64,000 nucleotides of DNA, taken from positions 3,348,001 through 3,412,000 of the forward strand of contig NZ_CP066779.1 in NCBI RefSeq assembly GCF_016598535.1, in the 5' to 3' direction. The translations under genes and the position numbers were made by a program. Shown here one piece after another: positions 44,238-53,734 of the stretch. The DNA is from Rhodococcus sp. P-2 (lineage in GTDB: Bacteria > Actinomycetota > Actinomycetes > Mycobacteriales > Mycobacteriaceae). The first letter of the stretch is position 1; every line of letters starts with the position of its first letter. Below the pieces are notes generated by a model, which ran no database searches, was not told the origin of the DNA, and saw only the letters and a program-made list of their open reading frames with translations.

Positions 44238-45650
44238 GTGTTGGAAAACGGTGTGCCGATCGACCAGGTGCTGGCGGAGCTTGCCGAACGGCATCGAATG
44301 GATGACCCGTACGCAGATCGTCCCGGCATGGTGAACATGTACAACACTGGTCTCGACACCGTCGAGAAGGTCGCAACAGATGCCTTCGGAATGTACATAC
44401 ATGTGAATCCCCTTTACTCGTCGACGTTTCCGAGCGTCTATGCGCTGGAGAAGGAGTTGGTCCGCGCCGCGAATGACATGCTGCACGGGCCCCACGACGC
44501 CACCGGCAGCTGGACCATGGGTGGCAGCGAAAGCATCATGATGGCCACGAAGGCCGCACGAGACGGAGCGAAGCACATCACGCGGCCGAACATGGTACTT
44601 CCGATCTCGGCCCATGCGGCATGGTGGAAGGCTGCGCACTACCTCGGCGTCGAGGCCCGGACTACGACGGTGGACCCGGAGACGTACAAGGCCGACGTCG
44701 CTGCAGTCAAAGCGGCCGTCGACGAGAACACGATCTTCGTGGTTCTGTCGGCACCCCAGTACGGGCAGGGCGTGATCGATCCGATCGAAGAGATCGGTGA
44801 GTTCTGCCTGGAACAGGGGATTCGCCTCAACGTCGATGCCTGCATCGGTGGCTGGGTTCTTCCGTTCGCCGAACGGCAAGGATTCGAGATTCCGCTGTGG
44901 GACTTCAGAGTTCCCGGCGTCAGCTCGATCACCGTCGACCTGCAGAAGTACGGGTACACGAACAAAGGATGCTCGCTCGTTCTGTATCGCAGTCGCGAAC
45001 TGCGTCTTCCACAGTTCTTCGCACACGCGAATTGGACCGGCTACCCGATCGTCAATTCCACGGTGATGAGTTCGAAACCAGGCGGGTTGCTCGCCGCAGC
45101 ATGGTCGATCGTCAAACACATCGGAGACGACGGCTACATGCATCTCGTCGAAGAGGGTCTGCGGATTCGCCGGGAACTGGAGGCGGGGGTCGCCGCGATA
45201 CCAGGGCTGCGAATCATGGGGAAGCCCGAATCCACGCTCGCTGCAATCACAACCGATCCAGACGCGGACGAGGGCGTCGACTTCTTCCTCTGGATCGACG
45301 AACTCGCGAAGCGGAACTGGACCATGCAGCCACAGTTGACGCAGCCCGGCGTTCCTCCGAGCATCCACTTCACGATCGCGAAACAGCATGGTGATTACAT
45401 GGCCGAGTTCATCGACGTCATGCGAGAGGCCTTGGACGCAGCGCGACTTCGTGACCCCTTGATTCCGGCGGAGCGCCTCGCCGAGATTCACGCCCTGCCC
45501 GCCGACACTACTTTCGCCGACATCGTGCCCGTCGTGATGGACAGCTTCGAGGACGGGAAGCCGTCGACGAAGACGCACCTCGTGCTCGACGCCCTGCCGA
45601 TGCCGCTGCGAGAGATGGCGATGCTCGCCTACTTCGACGCACTCACGTGA
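44238..45650 (+). CDS. PLP-dependent group II decarboxylase/lyase, sphingosine-1-phosphate lyase-like
   Basis: 470 residues from GTG 44238, seven bases after AGAGGAG. PLP motifs: GSWTMGGSESIMMATKAARD, a substrate loop LPISAHAAWWKAA, the aspartate in RLNVDACIGGW, and the Schiff-base lysine near 237 in VDLQKYGYTNKGCSL, the DxxKYG(Y) pattern of S1P lyase and related glutamate/tyrosine decarboxylases. Acts in the cytosol on an amino acid or amino alcohol phosphate; the substrate is unresolved. Controlled by the divergent TetR. Confidence 0.85.
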   Translation: MLENGVPIDQVLAELAERHRMDDPYADRPGMVNMYNTGLDTVEKVATDAFGMYIHVNPLYSSTFPSVYALEKELVRAANDMLHGPHDATGSWTMGGSESIMMATKAARDGAKHITRPNMVLPISAHAAWWKAAHYLGVEARTTTVDPETYKADVAAVKAAVDENTIFVVLSAPQYGQGVIDPIEEIGEFCLEQGIRLNVDACIGGWVLPFAERQGFEIPLWDFRVPGVSSITVDLQKYGYTNKGCSLVLYRSRELRLPQFFAHANWTGYPIVNSTVMSSKPGGLLAAAWSIVKHIGDDGYMHLVEEGLRIRRELEAGVAAIPGLRIMGKPESTLAAITTDPDADEGVDFFLWIDELAKRNWTMQPQLTQPGVPPSIHFTIAKQHGDYMAEFIDVMREALDAARLRDPLIPAERLAEIHALPADTTFADIVPVVMDSFEDGKPSTKTHLVLDALPMPLREMAMLAYFDALT

Positions 45651-45790
45651 GCCGGCGATCAGTGTCGATCGACGAAACAGCAACTCGCCGAACACCAAAG
45701 ATCTCCCGTTGACTCGAAGGAGATCGTTGGTCTCCGTCGACGGCCGCCACGTCCGAGAATCCTGTCGACCACCGAGGTGAGTCGAGGTAC

Positions 45791-47233
45791 TCACGAGAAA
45801 GCGCGACCGTTCGGATGTTCGCTCGGAAAGGGCAAAACCCCTTCCAGGGCGAGACCAATGGCGAAGGCCGTATGGTCGTCGTACGGCCGCGTGACGATCT
45901 GTGTGCCCGTGGGGATTCCGTTCCGAGCGAAACCGGTGGGGATTGTCAACACCGGGCAACTGCTCAGGATATTGAAGGTGATTGCCGGTACAGCCTCGAG
46001 ATAGAACTCCAATTCTGTTCCAGCCACCTTGATTCCGTGCCCGACGTAGTCGTCACCGGCAAGAAACCCGTCCGTCGCCACTGCCGGAGTGATCAATGCG
46101 TCATAGGTGTCGAACTGAGACCCGATCGACGAATACAGTTCGGCTTCGATCGCGAGTCCGTCGAGGAAAGTCGCGTCACCACGGGTGCGGCGTGCCCATC
46201 GGGCGAATTCCTTCGCGTACTCCGTGACCTTGTCGGGGTGCGCGGACGCTTCGGCAGAAATCGAAGCACCGAATACGTGGTCGTAGTGAATGGCAGCAGC
46301 GCGCATGATTGCAGCGCGTGACAGGTCGACTTCGACGATCTCGGCGCGTGCGCCCAGCGCAGTGAGAGTATCCACCAACTTCGCCGTGTTCTCGGCGACG
46401 TCCGAAGCAACCGGCCAGTCACCCAACGCGGGAATCACGGCGATACGCATGCCTGTGCACGAACGCGTCGCGAAGGTAGATAACTGCGATACCGGTACAT
46501 GCGAGGCAATGTCGGTGGAGGTCGGTCCCGCGATGACTGATTGCATTGTGAGACAATCGCTTACGGTGCGAGCCATCGGACCGCAGTGGCAGTAGCGATC
46601 GAGGTTGAAGGGAGGATCGACCGGGACACGTCCGTGTGGTGGCTTGAACCCGACAATTCCGTTGAACGACGACGGAGTTCGGATCGATCCCGCAACATCG
46701 GAGCCGGTAGCCAAGTGCGTCATACCGGTGGCAAGTGCGACTGCCGATCCGCCGGAAGACCCACCGGAGGAGTATTTCGTGTTCCACGGATTGCGAGTGA
46801 CGCCCCACAACTCGGACTGCGTGAACGCGGCCGAGGAGAATTCCGGGGCGGTCGATCGCGCGTGGACGATGGCACCGGCGTCGATGATTCGCTGCACGAA
46901 AGTCGAAGTGTGAGTGGCGATCATATCCTCATAGACCTTGGACCCTTGAGTCCACGGTTGACCTTGCACTGGTTCGTCCTCTTTCACCACAACGGGAACA
47001 CCGGCGAGCGGAAGCCCGTCATCCCAGCCGCGGGCGTAGTGACGTTCGGCTGATTTCGCTTGTGCCCGTGCAGCATCGAAGAACGTATGTCCCACTGCAT
47101 TCACGGTTGGGTTGAGCGCCTCGATACGCTCGATGGTGGACTCGAGCACTTCCACCGGAGACAGCGATTTGTCTCGGTAGCGGCCGAGCATCTCGGTCAC
47201 GTTCATGAAGGTTACATCGGACATCGCGCGCAT
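45791..47233 (-). CDS. Amidase signature family amidase
   Basis: 480 residues from ATG 47233 (a second ATG at 47224). Catalytic triad: Lys84 (GVPVVVKEDEPVQG), cis-Ser159 (YSSGGSSGGSAVA), nucleophile Ser183 (GSDVAGSIRTPSSFNG). Closer to the common actinobacterial amidases than the one at 35.2 kb. It follows an MFS gene at 39 bases in the same direction, suggesting transport and hydrolysis of an amide. Confidence 0.9.
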   Translation of the reverse strand: MRAMSDVTFMNVTEMLGRYRDKSLSPVEVLESTIERIEALNPTVNAVGHTFFDAARAQAKSAERHYARGWDDGLPLAGVPVVVKEDEPVQGQPWTQGSKVYEDMIATHTSTFVQRIIDAGAIVHARSTAPEFSSAAFTQSELWGVTRNPWNTKYSSGGSSGGSAVALATGMTHLATGSDVAGSIRTPSSFNGIVGFKPPHGRVPVDPPFNLDRYCHCGPMARTVSDCLTMQSVIAGPTSTDIASHVPVSQLSTFATRSCTGMRIAVIPALGDWPVASDVAENTAKLVDTLTALGARAEIVEVDLSRAAIMRAAAIHYDHVFGASISAEASAHPDKVTEYAKEFARWARRTRGDATFLDGLAIEAELYSSIGSQFDTYDALITPAVATDGFLAGDDYVGHGIKVAGTELEFYLEAVPAITFNILSSCPVLTIPTGFARNGIPTGTQIVTRPYDDHTAFAIGLALEGVLPFPSEHPNGRAFS

Positions 47234-47272
47234 ATCTGTTGTCCTGCCTGTGTGAAAAATTCGTGTGGTCGG

Positions 47273-48499
47273 CTACGTTGTCTGTTCCTGTTTTGCCGCG
47301 ACAGGACTGCGGATTACCGCGAGCAGCATTGCAAGAGTGGCGATTCCCGCTGCGATCCAGAAGACCGATCGGGGTCCGGAGTGGTCGTGAACGCGTCCGC
47401 CCACGAACGCGCCGAGGGCGATGCTTGCATTGAAGACTGCGACCCAGAGGGCGGATGCAGCCTCTCGGTGTGCGGGAGCTGCGTGTGCGATCCATGTCTG
47501 AGTACTCACGGATACACCGCCGTAGAAGAAACCCCATGCCGCCATGAGCAGAGCGCCGGCGATCAAGGTGGCGGCCCAGATCGGAAACAGGGCGAGTGTC
47601 AACGCTATTCCCACGCTGAGGACGACGACCACCGTCTTCGAAGACTTGGCGGCGGATGGCCCGGCAATGAAGTTGCCGACGACGCCGAGGACACCGTAGA
47701 TCAGCAGCATCGTGCCGACCTGCGAAGCGTTCGCCCCTGCAAAGAACTCCAGTCCCGGACGCACATAGGTGTAGGCCGCGAAATGAGCGGTGACGAGGAG
47801 AGCGGTAATTGCGATTCCGACCCGGACTCCCGGGTTCCGAAAAGCCTCCAGGAGACTGCCGAGCGACAAGGCTTGATCGGCCGGCATCGTCGGCAGGACA
47901 GCGAACATGGCGAGCGCGATCACCGCCGCGGCGCAGCTGAGAGCCCAGAAAGCGACGCTCCACCCGGCCGCCGCCCCGATGTACGTCCCAGCAGGAACAC
48001 CGAGAACTGAGGCGACGGCGATTCCGCTGAAGATGATCGTGGTCGCCAACCCGACGGATCTGGTCTCCACCAACCTGGGAGCCAGGCTCGCGGCGAGTGC
48101 CCAGACTCCGCCCATGCTCACCCCTAGAAGGACGCGAGCCACAGCGAGGACAGCGAAGCTCGGCGCAAGGGCCGTGAGGGCGTTCGCCGCTGCGACGAAC
48201 AGCATCAAGACGATGAGCGTCGACCGACGATCGAAGCGCCGGGTCACAACGGGCACGAACGGCGCAGTGGCCGCTGCCACCAACCCGGTGATGACCAGTG
48301 AGAGCCCGATGGTCCCTTCGCTTTCCACCAGAGCAGCACCGATCGGGGTGAGTAGCCCGACCGGCATCATCTCTGCCGCGACAACGACGAAGGTGGACGC
48401 TGCGATCAGGGCGACAGCAGCCCAGTGGTTCTCGGTGGTGTGTGCGTGGGTTGGGGATGTGGGCGCGGGGCTGTGCTGCCCGGGCGCGGAATGTGGCAT
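47273..48499 (-). CDS. MFS transporter, DHA1-type
   Basis: 408 residues from ATG 48499 (the frame is open to 48553). After a hydrophilic, His/Pro/Thr-rich N-terminus, 12 TM helices begin at WAAVALIAASTFVVVAAEMMPVGLL, the E-M-x-P-V-G-LL pattern of the AraJ/sugar-efflux type. VARVLLGVSMGGVWALAASLAPRLV is helix 4-5. Upstream of the amidase in one unit; divergent from a LysR gene. Confidence 0.87.
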   Translation of the reverse strand: MPHSAPGQHSPAPTSPTHAHTTENHWAAVALIAASTFVVVAAEMMPVGLLTPIGAALVESEGTIGLSLVITGLVAAATAPFVPVVTRRFDRRSTLIVLMLFVAAANALTALAPSFAVLAVARVLLGVSMGGVWALAASLAPRLVETRSVGLATTIIFSGIAVASVLGVPAGTYIGAAAGWSVAFWALSCAAAVIALAMFAVLPTMPADQALSLGSLLEAFRNPGVRVGIAITALLVTAHFAAYTYVRPGLEFFAGANASQVGTMLLIYGVLGVVGNFIAGPSAAKSSKTVVVVLSVGIALTLALFPIWAATLIAGALLMAAWGFFYGGVSVSTQTWIAHAAPAHREAASALWVAVFNASIALGAFVGGRVHDHSGPRSVFWIAAGIATLAMLLAVIRSPVAAKQEQTT

Positions 48500-48619
48500 G
48501 TAACCAGGGAAGCTCTCACAGGCCACCGGATCAACGGCGAATCGCTCATCCAACCATTAGCCCAATTCATCGATGAGCAAGGATGGAGTGCGCGAACGAG
48601 TCGTGGATCGGAGTGAAAT

Positions 48620-49519
48620 ATGTCGGAACTTCCGATGCGTGAGATCGAGTGCTTCCTCGTACTCGCTGAAGAACTGCACTTCGGTCGCACCGGAGAACGG
48701 TTGTTCATCTCCCAGAGTCGGGTCAGTCAGCTGATCAGCGCGTTGGAGCGTCGTATCGGCACAAGCCTCGTAGCGCGGACCAGTCGCCGCGTGCACCTCA
48801 CTGAATTCGGCGCCGAATTTCTTGCGTCGCTGGCTCCCGCCCACCGAGCACTCGCAGCAGTGATCGACGACGCTCGAACGAAGGCGCGCAACATACCGAC
48901 ACCACTTCGGGTGGGTTTCCAAGGAGCAATTTACGATTCGATCGCGACGGCAGTCTCTCGCTTCGAGATACAACATCCGCAAATATGCGTGACCATCAAG
49001 GAATTACCCCTTGGTGATCCGTTCAGTGAGGTACTCGCCGGGCGAATCGATGCGGCGGTAGCCCTTCTCCCCGTGGATGAGCCCGAACTGACAACCGGGC
49101 TCGTCTTTTCTCGACAGCCCCAGACACTGGCCGTCTCAGTCCATCACCCGTTCAGTGAACTGGACGTGATCGACGCCGAGCATTTAGCGCAGATATGCCT
49201 GGTACCGATCACTGGACCCGCCTCTGACGATTGGCAGCGTGTGAATTCCCCGAGCACAACGCCGGGCGGAGCCACGATTCCCACGCAGGGTGGGGCGAGC
49301 ACCGTTCAAGAAGGCCTGTCGCAGGTCGCATTCAGCCAAGTCGGCCTCATCCTGTGTGCCGCTACCGCTGCATACAGCCAGCGCTCGGACATCACATTCG
49401 TGCCGATCAACGGATTACCTGAATCTGCATTGGGACTGGTGTGGCGAACCGATCTCGAAAGCCCACGACTTCGCGCTTTCGCGAAGGCGATCGAGGAAGC
49501 ACACACCTGTCCAACCTGA
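48620..49519 (+). CDS. LysR family transcriptional regulator
   Basis: 299 residues: REIECFLVLAEELHFGRTGERLFISQSRVSQLISALERR is a typical LysR helix-turn-helix with SQSRVSQ in place of SQPALS, followed by the effector domain. It is divergent from the MFS/amidase unit. The 120-bp gap has a short palindrome TCATCGATGA (48567-48576). Likely regulator of that unit. Confidence 0.88.
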   Translation: MSELPMREIECFLVLAEELHFGRTGERLFISQSRVSQLISALERRIGTSLVARTSRRVHLTEFGAEFLASLAPAHRALAAVIDDARTKARNIPTPLRVGFQGAIYDSIATAVSRFEIQHPQICVTIKELPLGDPFSEVLAGRIDAAVALLPVDEPELTTGLVFSRQPQTLAVSVHHPFSELDVIDAEHLAQICLVPITGPASDDWQRVNSPSTTPGGATIPTQGGASTVQEGLSQVAFSQVGLILCAATAAYSQRSDITFVPINGLPESALGLVWRTDLESPRLRAFAKAIEEAHTCPT

Positions 49520-49587
49520 CGGCGATCAGTCAAGTCGCGGAAGGACTCCGGGGCGTTGGTGCGCATCGTGTGTGGGATGATCACGCC

Positions 49588-50076
49588 ATGTCTGCGATCA
49601 CCGATTACTTCACGGCACCCTCGGATGAGCACGCCGAATCTGCACTCGAAGGACTCGTCGACCTGGAACCAGCGGCGATCGAGGCGAACGATGCCTCTCG
49701 CCCGCGGATCCAGCTGGCTGCGAGCGGAACCCCAGTTCTACAGGCGAAGGGTGTCGATCCAGTTGTCGCACTCGGCCGGCTGGAAGCATCCCTCACCGCT
49801 CGACCCTACGACGAGGTCGCAAAAGGTCCACGCTGCGGGAAACTCGTCGCAATGAGCGACGACGGCGACACCCTCGTGCTCACGGTTGCCGACGAATTAC
49901 GTGATGCACTAGCGGAATTGAACGCTGAAGGTGTCGCCGCTGCTGCGGCAGCCTGGGCGATCGACGAGACGGGTGAGCCGTCGGAGAACACGCTGCCCTT
50001 CCTGACCGCCTTCGCCGAACTAGCTGCCAGAGCTGTGGCCGAAGGCGAACGAATGTACGGCTACGTCGTCATCTGA
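49588..50076 (+). CDS. Uncharacterised 162-residue protein
   Basis: From ATG 49588. Acidic, Ala-rich, cytosolic. N-terminus SAITDYFTAPSDEHAESALEGL looks like a conserved actinobacterial start, followed by VDPVVALGRLEASLTARPYDEVAK and a strand-helix part VLTVADELRDALAELNAEGVAAAAAAWAIDE. No family recognised. Convergent with the acyl-CoA ligase gene. Confidence 0.65.
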   Translation: MSAITDYFTAPSDEHAESALEGLVDLEPAAIEANDASRPRIQLAASGTPVLQAKGVDPVVALGRLEASLTARPYDEVAKGPRCGKLVAMSDDGDTLVLTVADELRDALAELNAEGVAAAAAAWAIDETGEPSENTLPFLTAFAELAARAVAEGERMYGYVVI

Positions 50077-50122
50077 CGCTCAGATTCTCGCCAGATATCA
50101 ACCGCCGCAACATTCGCCGAAG

Positions 50123-51667
50123 TCAGTTGACCTGCCGATCCCGACCTTGCCAGAACTCTTGACGAAGCTTGAACTTCTGGATCTTCCCGGTAGCAGTGCG
50201 TGCCAACTCCGGACGGAATTCGACCCGCTTCGGGCACTTGTAGCCGGCAAGTCGCGTGCGGCAGTGGGCGATGAGTGCTGCTTCGTCGATCGATTCCGCG
50301 CTCTCGTCGAGCACGACGAGCGCAGTTACCAATTCACCCCACTTCTCGTCCGGGATACCGATGACTGCGACCTCCCTGACCGCTGGATGTGACATGAGCG
50401 CGTCCTCGACCTCGATCGAAGTCACGTTTTCGCCACCGGTGATGATGACGTCCTTCTTCCGGTCGGCGATCGTGACGTAACCGTCCTCGAAAGTGCCGCC
50501 GTCGCCGGTGTGGAACCAATCGTCCTCCAGCGCACTCGCTGTCGCCTCGGGATTCTCCCAGTACGACGCGAGGATGTGGTTGGACCGTGCGAGCACTTCG
50601 CCGGTGTCGTCGACCTTGATCTGCACACCGATGGCCGGTGCGCCCGCTCGCCCGAGCAGTCGAGCTTGCTCGGGCACCGGTAGGTCGTCCCACTCGGCAC
50701 GCATGCGCGACATCGTGAGCAGTGGCGACGTCTCGGTGAGACCGTAGATCTGAATGAACTCCCAACCAAGGTCGACCCTGATCCGCTCGATCGTTCGGGT
50801 CGGGGGTGGGGCGCCCGCGACGATTATGCGCACCCGGTCGCGGCCGGGAATTTCGCCTTCCCACGTCTTGGCGGCGTCCAGGATCGCCGAGACGACAGCC
50901 GGCGCGGCACACAGATACGTGACACCGTGCTCCTCGATGCGGCGCAGGATCTCCGCACCGTCGACCTTGCGCAGGACGACGCTCTTCGCGCCGATTGCCG
51001 TCGTGACGAAGGGGTGTCCCCAGCCATTGGCGTGGAAGGTCGGGAGCGTGTGCAGGTAGACGTCTCGATCGGTAACGGTTGCCTGCCAACCGAACACAAC
51101 CGCGTTGATCCAGTTGCTGCGGTGCGTCAGCTGCACACCTTTGGGACGGGCAGTGGTTCCGGAGGTGTAGTTGATCGTGGCGGTCGCGTTCTCCTTCGTC
51201 GCCGCGTCCGCGACCCACGGTCTCGGATCGGCATTCGGCCCCCAGATCCGATCGTCGTCTCGGCCGAGGACGAACGTGCGCTTGCACGGCACCTCGGCAA
51301 CAAGGTGCTCGAGTTCGGGGTCGACCAACAGGACCTCGGCCCCCGAGTGCTCGACGATGTACTGGATCTCCGGAACACTGAGCCTGTAGTTGATCGGCAC
51401 CAGCACCCTGCCCCACCCGGCGACGCCGTAGAACGAGGCGAGGAATCGGGCCGCGTTGTGCGAGACGATGGCAACGCGACCACCGACCGGGACGCCCAAC
51501 TCGTCGAGCGTCGCCGCTTGCCGACGAGCGAGGTCGCCGAGGTCGGCGAACGTGATCTCGCCCCACGACTGCGCCGGCTGATCCGGCTCGTCGACGATGG
51601 CGACTCGATCGGGGTAGACAGTGACCGCCCGGTCGAGGAAATCACTGATGGTCAGCGGGATGATCAT
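50123..51667 (-). CDS. Acyl-CoA ligase (ANL superfamily, AMP-binding)
   Basis: 514 residues from ATG 51667 with GGAG six bases upstream; the GTG at 51673 overlaps that site. AMP-binding motif YTSGTTARPKGVQLTHR, A4-A5 motifs (HANGWGHPF, IYGLTETSPL), hinge/A8 WFHTGDGGTFEDGYVTIADRKKD, and catalytic lysine in RTATGKIQKFKLR. Forms acyl-CoA from a medium/long-chain or aromatic acid with ATP. Divergent from the broken hydrolase, with two copies of a shared operator between. Confidence 0.9.
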   Translation of the reverse strand: MIIPLTISDFLDRAVTVYPDRVAIVDEPDQPAQSWGEITFADLGDLARRQAATLDELGVPVGGRVAIVSHNAARFLASFYGVAGWGRVLVPINYRLSVPEIQYIVEHSGAEVLLVDPELEHLVAEVPCKRTFVLGRDDDRIWGPNADPRPWVADAATKENATATINYTSGTTARPKGVQLTHRSNWINAVVFGWQATVTDRDVYLHTLPTFHANGWGHPFVTTAIGAKSVVLRKVDGAEILRRIEEHGVTYLCAAPAVVSAILDAAKTWEGEIPGRDRVRIIVAGAPPPTRTIERIRVDLGWEFIQIYGLTETSPLLTMSRMRAEWDDLPVPEQARLLGRAGAPAIGVQIKVDDTGEVLARSNHILASYWENPEATASALEDDWFHTGDGGTFEDGYVTIADRKKDVIITGGENVTSIEVEDALMSHPAVREVAVIGIPDEKWGELVTALVVLDESAESIDEAALIAHCRTRLAGYKCPKRVEFRPELARTATGKIQKFKLRQEFWQGRDRQVN

Positions 51668-51753
51668 GTGCACTCCAGGTCTTGGGCCGAGTTTGTGGCC
51701 CGGGAGAGATCCGACAAAGACGGATAGCTTTGCCCGCGTTCGGCACTGTCACC

Positions 51754-51769
51754 ACCCTCCGAAGAGGGT
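51754..51769. promoter_or_regulatory. Operator site 1 of the GAF-LuxR set
   Basis: ACCCTCCGAAGAGGGT is itself an inverted repeat (ACCCTC-CGAA-GAGGGT). It stands 86 bases upstream of the ligase start. Its reverse complement differs by one base from site 2, so the two sites form a 15-bp inverted repeat with a 24-base spacer. Confidence 0.7.
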
Positions 51770-51791
51770 ATCGATTCCAGGTTCCCTCAGC

Positions 51792-51807
51792 CCCCTCTTC
51801 GGAGGGT
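51792..51807. promoter_or_regulatory. Operator site 2 of the GAF-LuxR set
   Basis: CCCCTCTTCGGAGGGT, 126 bases before the hydrolase ATG. Matches the site upstream of the LuxR gene (54573-54588) at 13 of 16 positions. Confidence 0.7.
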
Positions 51808-51933
51808 ACGAAGTGTGACTGTCACCGGTAACCCTGTGCATCATGCCTCACCCTCGTGTCGACCGAGATCGGTCCAGCCCGGTCGAACGTCGAGGGTCGG
51901 ACACATTCGATTCGCCCCATCCAAGGAGACTTC

Positions 51934-53655
51934 ATGGCACACGTGTACAACTCCGGCGTCGAAATTCCCATGCGGGACGGCGTCACACTCGCAGCTCTCG
52001 TATTCCAACCCCTTGAAGGCAACGCCCCCACTCTGTTGCTGCGCACTCCCTACGGGCTCGCATCCCACGGCGCCGGACCCACCGAAGTCCTACCTTTCGT
52101 CGACGCGGGCTACGCCGTCGTATGGGTCGAAAGCCGTGGAACATTCAAGTCGGAGGGGGAATTTCGGCCCAAAACGAACGAACCGGAGGACGGCTACGAC
52201 ACCGTGGAATGGATCATCGCGTAACCGTGGTCGGACGGACAGGTCGGCACCTATGGGCCGTCGTATTGCGGAATGACACAGTGGGCGACCGCGTCCACGG
52301 GACATCCCGCGCTGAAAGCCAGTGTGGTGAAAGAGACGGCGATGAACTGGTACCGAGGTTTGTGGTATCACCCCGGCGGTGCGCTTTCGCAAAGCTTTTC
52401 GACGTTTTGGCCCACGGCTATGAACGCAAGCAACGAGCGCAGGAAGCTTGCTGCAGGGCGGGGCAGCCTCGATCGCGTGCTCGACTTGGGCGGCGGTCTG
52501 CTCAACGGTCGTGGACTTTCTCTCAACGACCACACACCGATCTCGACCCACCCATTGCTTCCCCTCGAGCAGTGGATGAGCGAGATTCTTGATCACCCCG
52601 ACTACGACGAATTCTGGAAGGAACAGGACTTCACCACTTCGGTTCCCGAGATGACCCAGCCCGTCCTCTCCATCGCCGGCTGGTACGACATATTCATCGT
52701 CGAGCAATTACGCGACTTCGAAAGGTTCCGGAGAGAGGCTGGTTCGGAGGAAGCTCGAACAGGTTCACGTCTTGTCGTCGGCCCCTGGATTCACGAACTG
52801 GACTACTCCTCCGAATTTCCCGACCGCGACTTCGGCGCCATCGGAGCCGCCGCAGCGTGCGACCTGACCGGTGCGCACCTGCAGCATTTCAATCGGTGGC
52901 TACGCCCGGGAGCTGATGCACCCGCGCGGTCACCCGCGCCGGTGAGGCTGTTCGTCATGGGAATCGACCAGTGGCGGGACGAACAGGACTGGCCGCTACC
53001 GGACACGACATATGTCGACTACTTCCTCTCCGGTGATGCCCCGAACGGCCGAGGAGAACTGCTGCTGGGCGGACCGGGGGCAGCGTCGGAGTCTCGATAC
53101 CGGTACGACCCACGAGACCCGGTACCCACTGCAGGTGGACCGAGCATGCCCGCGCGGTTCGGATTCAACGGTCCCGTTGACCAGAAGGAGGTTGCATCGC
53201 GACCGGATGTCTTGTGCTTCACCGGCCCAGCACTCGATGAGGACACCGAGGTCACCGGATACGTCAAGGCAACGCTGTTCGTCACCTCCGACGCAGTCGA
53301 CACCGATTTCACCGCCAAACTCGTCGATGTATTTCCTGACGGGAAAGCCATCAACCTCTGCGACGGCATCCTGCGTGCCCGCTACCGCAACGGCCTCGAT
53401 CGCCCAGAACACCTGGTCCCGGGAGCGGTCTACGAAGTCGAGATCGATATGGCCGCGACGTCCAACGTGTTTCGTGCTGGGCATCGGATCCGCGTCGACA
53501 TCTCCAGCAGTAACTTCCCCCACTACGACCGCAACACCAACACCGGCGGTTTCATCAGTCGCGAATCCATCGACGACGCCGTGGTCGCGCACAACACCAT
53601 CCTCACCGGACCCGACCACCCCAGCCGTCTGGTACTTCCCCGGATCAACCGCTGA
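51934..53655 (+). pseudogene. CocE/NonD family hydrolase interrupted by an in-frame TAA
   Basis: From ATG 51934 (AAGGAG five bases upstream) the frame gives VEIPMRDGVTLAALVFQPLE...LLLRTPYG...VWVESRGTFKSEGEF, then TAA at 52222-52224 after VEWIIA. The same frame continues PWSDGQVGTYGPSYCGMTQW and the rest of a complete hydrolase with C-terminal jelly-roll to 53655. The family has Gln (CAA/CAG) at the stop, so one C-to-T change is enough. The nucleophile Ser of GPSYCG lies just after the stop, so neither fragment would be active. Family members hydrolyse esters or amides (cocaine esterase, X-Pro dipeptidyl peptidase). Confidence 0.85.
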
Positions 53656-53675
53656 CCAGTACCTGCACTGACCGG

Positions 53676-53711
53676 CGGTTGCCGGAACCACACTCATGGT
53701 CCCGGCAACCG
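53676..53711. terminator. Bidirectional terminator between hydrolase and LuxR genes
   Basis: CGGTTGCCGGAACCA (53676-53690) pairs with TGGTCCCGGCAACCG (53697-53711) with one mismatch and a 6-base loop, between convergent genes. Confidence 0.75.
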
Positions 53712-53734
53712 TCCCAACGGTGTGAGCCTGACGG

